Origin: Monocercomonoides exilis
Taxonomy: Eukaryota; Preaxostyla; Oxymonadida; Polymastigidae
NCBI GenBank assembly: GCA_001643675.2
Contig: LSRY02000011.1
Location: forward strand, 434,001-498,000
Length of the DNA stretch: 64,000 nucleotides
Direction: 5' to 3'
A program made the translations under genes and the position numbers. The notes under the pieces are model-generated. The model was not told the origin of the DNA, did not search any database, and saw nothing but the letters and a program-made list of their open reading frames with translations. This document shows, one piece after another, positions 57,594-64,000 of the stretch (position 1 is the stretch's first letter; each line of letters starts with the position of its first letter).

Positions 57594-58867
57594 TTAATTT
57601 GGAAGTAATTCTTTAATCTGCTCTAATTCTTGTACAGAATCTTTCAACATTTCGCTGATTTCTGTCTTGCTCTCGACAATAACATCCTCCATCGCTTTAA
57701 CCATGCCCATAACCATCGTATAAAAGCCCATCATCGTTTCATCTTCTTTTTCTTCTGCAGGCTTTTTATCTAAAAGTTGAGCAATCGCATCTGAAGACTT
57801 TGCCAGCAAAGCAGATGCTGAATCCATCAAAGATAAAGCAGATTGGAAAAACTGCTTCCGAAACTCCAGAAATGTCAATCCAAACTCAATTTCCTCTGTC
57901 AAAGGCTCTCTCTGCGAAAACGATTCTGTTAATCCAAGCGAAAGTTGTAAACATTACCAAACCCAAATTATATTTCAAAACAAAAGATTTTAAAGAAGAT
58001 GATATCCATTTAACTAAAATTGGGGGAAAAAATCACACCTTTCATTGAACTCCATTTCACTTCTTCTTGCTTTAGAAATAGCGCGAGAATGCCACTTTTA
58101 ATTTCCAACTCTAAATAGTTATTGCTTGAAAGCATTTGGACGAAGCTTGCAAGCTCCGCGGCTTGCCCTCCTATTGTGCCTCTAAGCATTGTGTCCGCAT
58201 TCGTCATAATCTGTTTAACTTTTGCTATAAGTTCTTCAACTATTTTTAAAAACTTTTCCATTTTTTCTGAATCGGATTTGTTAGATTCATATAACTTTAT
58301 GATATCTAATTCAACATTAAAATACAAAAATGAAAGAAAGGTTAAAAAATCATCATATCATAAATTTCGAAGATATTTGCAAATTAACGAAAGAAGCAAA
58401 CCAAGCGATCTGTTCAATGCACTTAACGTTTCCATTTGAAAAGTCGTGGCTCCTGAGCTGCATTCTTCAATTGTCTTGCCTTTTTCGCAGCGAACTAAAT
58501 TTCACAAATTATTAAATCAATTTATAATCAACTAGCATTCATATATTATGAGCTGCATTCCTTCTGAACCCGTAAGGCAATTGAACAACTGGACTGTATA
58601 AAACGATCTATTTGGTCCTCCAAGTTCCTTTTCATCCACGAGATGAAATACATCTTTCATACACTTCTCACCCCCAGAGTCCATTAATGGAATCATTATT
58701 GATTGCTGAAGAACTAAGAATATAATTTATGAAATATTAACTGATAATTCTTGTGCAAAAAAGTACAAACACGATTGCCCTTCAACAGTATCATCATCAG
58801 CAATCGAGAGAAATTCATTGCAGCAGCAAAATTTTAACAAAAGAGAATAATATATAAAAGAAATCAT
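57594..58867 (-). CDS. Secreted helical protein of unknown function, 5 exons
   Basis: Exons 58867-58742, 58705-58570, 58494-58423, 58305-58039 and 57907-57594 join in phase to 304 residues. A signal peptide (MISFIYYSLLLKFCCC) is followed by a Cys-containing N-terminal domain of about 110 residues (GQSCLYFFAQELS, GGEKCMKDVFHLVDEKELGG, LFNCLTVRCEKGKTIEECSS). The last 190 residues are predicted to be long amphipathic helices (EELIAKVKQIMTNADTMLRG, ALSLMDSASALLAKSSDAI). No membrane anchor is visible. Introns are 36, 75, 117 and 131 bp; the 36-bp one is the shortest in the window. The last acceptor was chosen among three overlapping AG sites so that phase is kept. The family is not recognised. Confidence 0.65.
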
Positions 58868-59773
58868 CTCTTTCACAAAAAAATGAAACAATTTCACTTT
58901 TATGGTTTTGCATGGAATAAAACCCATTTGTTTCAAAGTTTCATTTTCATTTAACAATTATATATTTTTTTAAAACAATTCGAGAAAGAAAAAAAAAGAT
59001 AATAAATACAACAACAAAAGGTGAATGAACAATTCTCGTTTTTTAAAAAAATATTCCCAGAAAAATATTAAGAATTCGTGGAAAAGATTCTCTAAAAACA
59101 TCATTGAAACGTTAACGCAATGCTTTTGCGTTTGTCATACATAATCAATTGTTTTTGATGATGATTTATTATATTTTTGAGAAGAGCGGAAGTGTGTGTG
59201 TAGAAATGAAAAAAAGAACAACTTGTTCAATGAGTATCAAAAATATCAAATAAAAAAAAGACGGAATAAAAAGGAAAGAATGATAATAAAAAACAAAAGA
59301 AAGCAAATTACAAAGATATGTCTTTCACAGCTGAGATTATGGTAATCTTCTGAAGAAACTGAAAAGAATCAACTAAAGTGAATAGTAATTCCGCTTTACA
59401 CATTCAACTTTCAAGCATAACACAACAATAAAGACTCACACATTTTTTCCAGTGTTCCATCTTAAAAATAAAACAGCATTTGTTTATAAAAAATACTTTA
59501 ATTTAAACAACTTCCAAGAAAGTTAGAATATTCTTAATTCAATAATATATGAATGATAAAAAAGGAAAGCCTTATTTTTCCAGCGATGTGATTAAAATTC
59601 AATATAAAAGGTGTTGATTAAAATTCGAAAACGAATATGCTTGAAACCATCCAAAAAGATTTTTGGGCACTTTGACGTAAAGATAATAATTATACAAAAA
59701 TGACACTTTCTCAAAAAAAATACTCCATGGATAGCAAAAGTCTAACTTTTTGCCTTCAGGAAAAGTTTGATGA
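58868..59773. other. Intergenic with one doubtful small gene
   Basis: Mostly AT-rich. On the minus strand, ATG near 59460 (MEHWKK), a GTGTGAG donor and a TTTTCAG acceptor near 59361 could give a small tail-anchored protein of about 43 residues ending in a hydrophobic helix. I do not support it as a gene without transcript evidence. Confidence 0.3.
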
Positions 59774-60199
59774 CTAGCAAAACTTTTGTGCAATTCCAAA
59801 TCTACACAAATCAATTAAAGTAATATTAATAACAACAGTTAAAAAAATAAAAAAATTTTTGACATACAATAACAAAAATGCGTGAATAATTCCAGGGAGG
59901 TAGAACAGGACACAAAGAATGATGTTCACGACAAAGTGAATCACAAAATTGTATCTGTATAAATAGATTTAAAACATGTCCGGAATCATGAAATAATAAA
60001 ATAAAACATACCCCACTTTCATTTGAGGAACTATTTGCAAAAAAATTTGGAGAAAGCATGCAATAAAAAGGAAATTTGCAAAAGGTATATAAATCTTCAA
60101 TATCATCAAAAAATGCACACCAAAATTGAAGCACAGCAGAGCTGCGGGTGGGAATATGATGCAAAGGACAATGCTCAAGATCATAAAGAGTGTATCCAT
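59774..60199 (-). CDS. PMP3/UPF0057 small membrane protein with a 19-nt microexon
   Basis: This family (yeast Pmp3, plant RCI2/LTI6) are tiny two-helix membrane proteins that affect membrane potential and salt tolerance. Exons 60199-60121, 60030-60012, 59954-59868 and 59801-59774 join to 70 residues. Helix 1 with the family PP motif is SIVLCIIFPPAALLCF. The microexon codes the link VPQMKVG. Helix 2 carries the family signature in VNIILCVLFYLPGIIHAF (consensus LGYIPGIIHA). Introns are 90 bp (GTGTGC...TAG), 57 bp (GTATGT...CAG) and 66 bp (GTATGT...TAG). Without the microexon the frame breaks before helix 2. Confidence 0.85.
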
Positions 60200-60500
60200 T
60201 TTCTAGTTTTCTTTGTTTGAGTCAAATAAAACCATGACCCACATTTTGAAAGATTTTACCCATTTTTCATAAGAATTACTTTTTTTTCAATATAATTATT
60301 AAATCGTTTGTGATAAAGTTTTTTGTAAGAAAAAATTAAAAATATATATATAACATATGAAAATGCAAAAGATTATAAGGAAAACAACGGATAAATATTC
60401 TAGCTGAACAAATAATGACAAATAATGATAATTTTGCAAATTTGTTTGCAATTCTGGAAAAAGTCAGGTTGAATATGAACGAACATTTAACTGTTTCTTT
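60200..60500. other. Intergenic, nothing recognised
   Basis: About 300 bp between the PMP3 5' end and the 3' end of the MON1-like gene, both on the minus strand. AT-rich with a short TATATATA stretch. Confidence 0.5.
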
Positions 60501-63500
60501 TTATAAGAGGAAAGAATTGCTAATTGGAAGAAATGAACCAAAGATTTTGGAAAACTTAATTGAGGCCTTACGTAAAATCCAGCGTAAAGGATTAATTAGT
60601 TGAATTTCCCGCTCAGAAATTCTTTTGAAATTGAGATTGTAAAATAGAAATTCATATTCATCTTCGGAAAGAGGCTTTATGCAACTCAGGCGAAAGGGAG
60701 GCGAAGGTGCTAAAGGTTCCACAGATTTGAAAAAGCATAGAACATAACGAATAAAACAAATGAATGGAACAGATGAATCAGAAAGATAAGATAAAAACGA
60801 AAAGAAAGAAGTAAAGATTGAAGAAGACGGAAGTACATGATTGTTTAGCATAGAAAGAGGATGTGCAGCATTGAAAATATTATCTTTATTTCCAAATTCC
60901 CTTGAGCTTTGCCAAAAAATAGTATTTTCATTGCTTGATTCCTTCTTGTCATTGCTTGTCAGTACATATGCAGCTTTGCTTTTACTGTTGAATGGAGAAG
61001 AACTCGTAAATATACAAAAGCGATCGCCTCTTAGAGCATCGTAGCAAACGATACTGCCCACACTTTTATTAGCTTGCGTTGCTTTGCTGATTTTGTTATC
61101 ATTGCCATTTTGCTGCTCTGTTAATTGATAACTCCATTGAATTGCTTGCTTGTATGAATATGCACTCGTTTTCAGATAAGCAGAAAAAGGATTCACAAGT
61201 GAGCTCCAGTTAAGCAGCGGCAGAATGCATCTGAAGGAAGTGATGGCTGGCACTCGATTTAAAGTTATGCGCACTGGAGAAAAAGTGTTTTCCATGAGGC
61301 AGTTGTCTTCTTCCTCAGCTTCTTCAATAACTTCCCCAATGTGCATTGAATGCTCTGTGTCAAAATAAGATTGTTCGCATTGATTCTTTGCAAAAGATTT
61401 GGAATTTTTGGAAATGGCAAACGGCTTATCTTGAAAAGGTTCTGTGAATGGCAATGATTCAAAGACAGACACAGCTCCTTGCTCCAAGTCTGGTGCAGAA
61501 GCAAGAAGCCCACTTGTCATTTCTTCTCTGTTTTGCATAGCTTCTTCTTTGCTATCGAAATTTTCATTCACAATCAATTCAGAACTGATTCCGTTGTCTG
61601 AACTCTCTGCAGAAAATTGATCTGTAATCTTCCCTTGTGATTCAAATAGTTCACTTTCTCCAGAACGTTCCTTTCCATCCGTTCCACTTTTTGTTCTCTT
61701 TTCTTTTGAGCCTTCATTTTCTTCATCACTTTTCTGTTTTGATTTGCGCAATGTTTTCCTTTCGAAAGCTTGTCGAGAAAGCAAACTCATTTGCAGAGGA
61801 AGATGAGTGAAAAACGTGAATTGTGAATTAAACAGCTTTGCTCTGTCTTCCACTGAAAGCTCCGCAGCTTCTTCTTCTTTCCTCTGTTCTCTTTCTCTTT
61901 CTCTCTTTTTCCACTCCATCAGAGTGTCCAGCACTGCCATTGGTTCTTCCATTGATTGAATTGCCTTCAAATTGCTTGAATTTGCACTGTTGAAATTGCC
62001 AGCTGAATTTGAATTTTGCAGTGTACTTGCACAAAATGAAGGGCACACATCAGCCAACAGCTCAAAAATCTCAACGGCCGTCTCTCGCTCAATCAAAGAC
62101 TCGTCAAATGCGATCTGAGTGAGAGGGCGCGAATGTGGATGAAATGGAGTCTTTGAATACAACGAAAAAGAGGTACTGGATTGTTTGAATGAGGGAATTG
62201 AATTATTAATGGACGTTTTCAGAATTGAAGGGAGAGAAGAGGAAGAGGAAGGAGCAGATGATGAATCATTACCGGAATGAAAAGCTGATTGTGGAATGAC
62301 AACAATTGGTGAATGCTCTACGAAGGATTTTGAAATGTTACTTGAAGGAGTTGACGAAGAAGAGGAAGAAGCAGAATTTAACTCAATATTTATCTGCTGA
62401 GAAAGTGGGAAATAAGGCATTAACACAGGAATTAAACGGTTTGAGTGGAAAGAAGGGATCCATCGAGTAACAAGACATGGGTGATTCGGGTTAGATCTGT
62501 GTTTTGAGTGAGACTTGTCAAAAAGCGTCCTCAAATGCGTTGCAATAACAATCATTTGGTCTTCTTTGTTGTTTGTCAACGTGTTTGAACCAGCTGACTC
62601 TTCCATTTGAGAAGACACTGGAGTTGAATGGAAAAGATAAACTGCATTAGACCATTTTTGACGAACACTAACATGCTTCATCTTATTTTGTGTGCTCTCG
62701 CTTTGACTTTGTCTTTTTGCAGGATATGCAAATGATAAATCTCTGGCTTTGAATTGGACAGAAATGGCACTTCTCTTCTCCTGTGCTTTGTATTCCTCAT
62801 TTTTTGTTGTTTCTTCTTTTGAATAACTTTTTGAAGAATTATTGTTTGAATCCAAAATACCCTCATTTCTTAATGTGCTTCCTCCAATAAGCTTCAGAAG
62901 CTTCGTTTCCACACTTTGTGCAAGGAGATCATCAGCATTCTGATTACTCTGCGAGCTGAGTGATGATGAAGGGGCAGACTTATTGAACCATTGATACATC
63001 ACATTGTGTTTAATGTTTGTTGAATAAAACGGTTTGTTTCGAGATGTCATGCTACCTATGCAGTTGTCTTTGCTTGCGTCATCTTCATCTTCTTCATATT
63101 CAATCATTTCATTCAAGTCTGTGACTGATATTCCAGATTTTCTGTAGTCAGCATTTCTTTGTCCTGATATCATCTTTTGATTCATCATGTTTTCATTGTA
63201 CTGATTTGCTTCATTCACAACCACCAGATAAAAACGATGTTGGTTGAGAATTGCAAGTGCACGGAGCATCGACTCGTATTGCTCATTCATTGAGCAAAGA
63301 TAGCTTCTTAAAAGAGACCGAAAGCAGACCGGGCAGCCAAGAAAGTGCAGGAAAGAGGAAGGAGAGGAGAAGAAAGAGTAGAGGTATTGCTCATTCCAGT
63401 TCATCAGCACAGCAAAAGGCGATTGAACAGAAGAAATATTTGACTCATTTGTGTCTGATTTAACAGAAGAGATCGAAGAAGCAGTTGAAGATGAGGCTGT

Positions 63501-64000
63501 TGGCCCAACATATACAGAGTGTTGAGATGGAGCAAAAAGCGAAGTGAAAAACTGTGAAAGCCTTGCTTTTGTTGATTTGCTGTCTTTTTCTGCTGATTCT
63601 CTGATTTTGTTACGAGTTGGCGTCTGATCAGCAGCAATTCTTTCATCAAGCACTTTGAAAGGCTCAAAGGTAATAAATCTAACTCCGCTGCTTTCAAATG
63701 AATAATAGCCAGCTTCCCTTGAATTCAGCGACAAAACATCGCAATTCTTAGCAAAATTACGTGCAGATGTTTTGTGCTGGTTGTGGAAAAGTGCAAAGAA
63801 CGGATGCTTCTCGTCTTCAATCCCGCTCATGAATTCCTTCAGAAACAGAATCACAAGCGCTCTGTTTTCCATCACAAATCGGAGATCAAAGAGGCTTTTA
63901 ACAGTCGAACTCTTTGGCCTAACTTTTTCGTCTTCTTGAATGGTTTCGTCTTCTTCATCACTTTCCCTTTCATTATTATCTATCAAATCAAATTCAGAAT
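60501..64000 (-). CDS. MON1-like protein (longin family, Rab7 GEF subunit), 5' end outside window
   Basis: The frame is open to the right edge, so the listed upstream start codon (63986) is not the real one; about 1166 codons are visible. Segments fit MON1 in order. SSGVRFITFEPFKVLDER fits the end of longin 1. NEQYLYSFFSS with CFRSLLRSYLCSM fits the helix pair after it. PCLVTRWIPSFHSNRLIPVL fits the WTPxCLPxFN block. AITSFRCILPLL fits the start of longin 3. SIVCYDALRGDRFCIFTS and the C-terminal LINPLRWILRKASIKF fit the MON1 ending LxRWIKKEEERLF. Ser-rich and charged insertions separate these blocks and double the length relative to human MON1. MON1-CCZ1 activates Rab7 on late endosomes. Identity is weak block by block, so another longin-family GEF (HPS1-like) is possible. 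Confidence 0.55.
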   Translation of the reverse strand, partial: SEFDLIDNNERESDEEDETIQEDEKVRPKSSTVKSLFDLRFVMENRALVILFLKEFMSGIEDEKHPFFALFHNQHKTSARNFAKNCDVLSLNSREAGYYSFESSGVRFITFEPFKVLDERIAADQTPTRNKIRESAEKDSKSTKARLSQFFTSLFAPSQHSVYVGPTASSSTASSISSVKSDTNESNISSVQSPFAVLMNWNEQYLYSFFSSPSSFLHFLGCPVCFRSLLRSYLCSMNEQYESMLRALAILNQHRFYLVVVNEANQYNENMMNQKMISGQRNADYRKSGISVTDLNEMIEYEEDEDDASKDNCIGSMTSRNKPFYSTNIKHNVMYQWFNKSAPSSSLSSQSNQNADDLLAQSVETKLLKLIGGSTLRNEGILDSNNNSSKSYSKEETTKNEEYKAQEKRSAISVQFKARDLSFAYPAKRQSQSESTQNKMKHVSVRQKWSNAVYLFHSTPVSSQMEESAGSNTLTNNKEDQMIVIATHLRTLFDKSHSKHRSNPNHPCLVTRWIPSFHSNRLIPVLMPYFPLSQQINIELNSASSSSSSTPSSNISKSFVEHSPIVVIPQSAFHSGNDSSSAPSSSSSLPSILKTSINNSIPSFKQSSTSFSLYSKTPFHPHSRPLTQIAFDESLIERETAVEIFELLADVCPSFCASTLQNSNSAGNFNSANSSNLKAIQSMEEPMAVLDTLMEWKKREREREQRKEEEAAELSVEDRAKLFNSQFTFFTHLPLQMSLLSRQAFERKTLRKSKQKSDEENEGSKEKRTKSGTDGKERSGESELFESQGKITDQFSAESSDNGISSELIVNENFDSKEEAMQNREEMTSGLLASAPDLEQGAVSVFESLPFTEPFQDKPFAISKNSKSFAKNQCEQSYFDTEHSMHIGEVIEEAEEEDNCLMENTFSPVRITLNRVPAITSFRCILPLLNWSSLVNPFSAYLKTSAYSYKQAIQWSYQLTEQQNGNDNKISKATQANKSVGSIVCYDALRGDRFCIFTSSSPFNSKSKAAYVLTSNDKKESSNENTIFWQSSREFGNKDNIFNAAHPLSMLNNHVLPSSSIFTSFFSFLSYLSDSSVPFICFIRYVLCFFKSVEPLAPSPPFRLSCIKPLSEDEYEFLFYNLNFKRISEREIQLINPLRWILRKASIKFSKIFGSFLPISNSFLL

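Noticed and set aside
60415-60603. 62-codon plus ORF
   Set aside because: Overlaps the conserved C-terminal RWILRKASIKF end of the MON1-like gene on the opposite strand.

Overview
The window is nuclear DNA of a protist. It is AT-rich, with many short spliceosomal introns (mostly 36-133 bp), tRNA-type pol III signals and a standard genetic code: TAA, TAG and TGA all end recognisable genes. A sperm-tail PG-rich (STPG1-like) protein indicates a flagellate. A giant secreted beta-helix protein joined to a degenerate kinase domain, extreme polyserine tracts and numerous tiny introns together suggest a metamonad of the oxymonad/Preaxostyla type. That assignment is inference; no ribosomal RNA lies in the window to fix it.

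Layout. 1-9.2 kb: the 3' part of a polyserine protein (+), 26S proteasome ATPase Rpt2 (+, 8 exons), ESCRT-III Vps24/CHMP3 (-, 4 exons) and a two-pass membrane protein (+). 9.2-16.4 kb: a gene-poor stretch of transposon relics. It holds two decayed 255-bp MITEs, a pogo-like transposase pseudogene, a 27-C hairpin, and a three-level nested insertion (MITE inside a Tc1/mariner-like element inside another MITE). 16.4-25.7 kb: a 3083-residue beta-helix, transmembrane, pseudokinase protein (+). 25.8-28.9 kb: a coiled-coil gene (-) broken by two frameshifts. 29.6-38.3 kb: RIC1, the Rab6/Ypt6 GEF subunit (-), doubled in size by polyserine. 38.9-39.8 kb: a mannose-6-phosphate-receptor-like protein (+). 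40.5-41.9 kb: three MITEs. 43.5-47.0 kb: an RS-rich charged protein (-), a small prenylated complexin-like protein (-) and a small Cys-rich type I membrane protein (+). 47.4-51.2 kb: STPG1-like (-), a decayed ORF (-), DPM3 (+) and tRNA-Thr(UGU) (+). 52.1-60.2 kb: an LRR coiled-coil gene (-), two secreted unknowns (-) and a PMP3/UPF0057 gene with a 19-nt microexon (-). 60.5-64 kb: a MON1-like protein (-), open at the right edge.

Several genes are endomembrane parts: RIC1 (Rab6 GEF), MON1-like (Rab7 GEF), Vps24 (multivesicular bodies), the M6P-receptor-like sorting receptor, DPM3 (dolichol-phosphate mannose) and possibly a complexin-like SNARE regulator. I see no operon-like arrangement. Genes lie on both strands with short intergenic gaps outside the transposon-rich regions. 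Many small genes were found only by joining short exons by hand; splice coordinates are predictions from phase, splice signals and family similarity.
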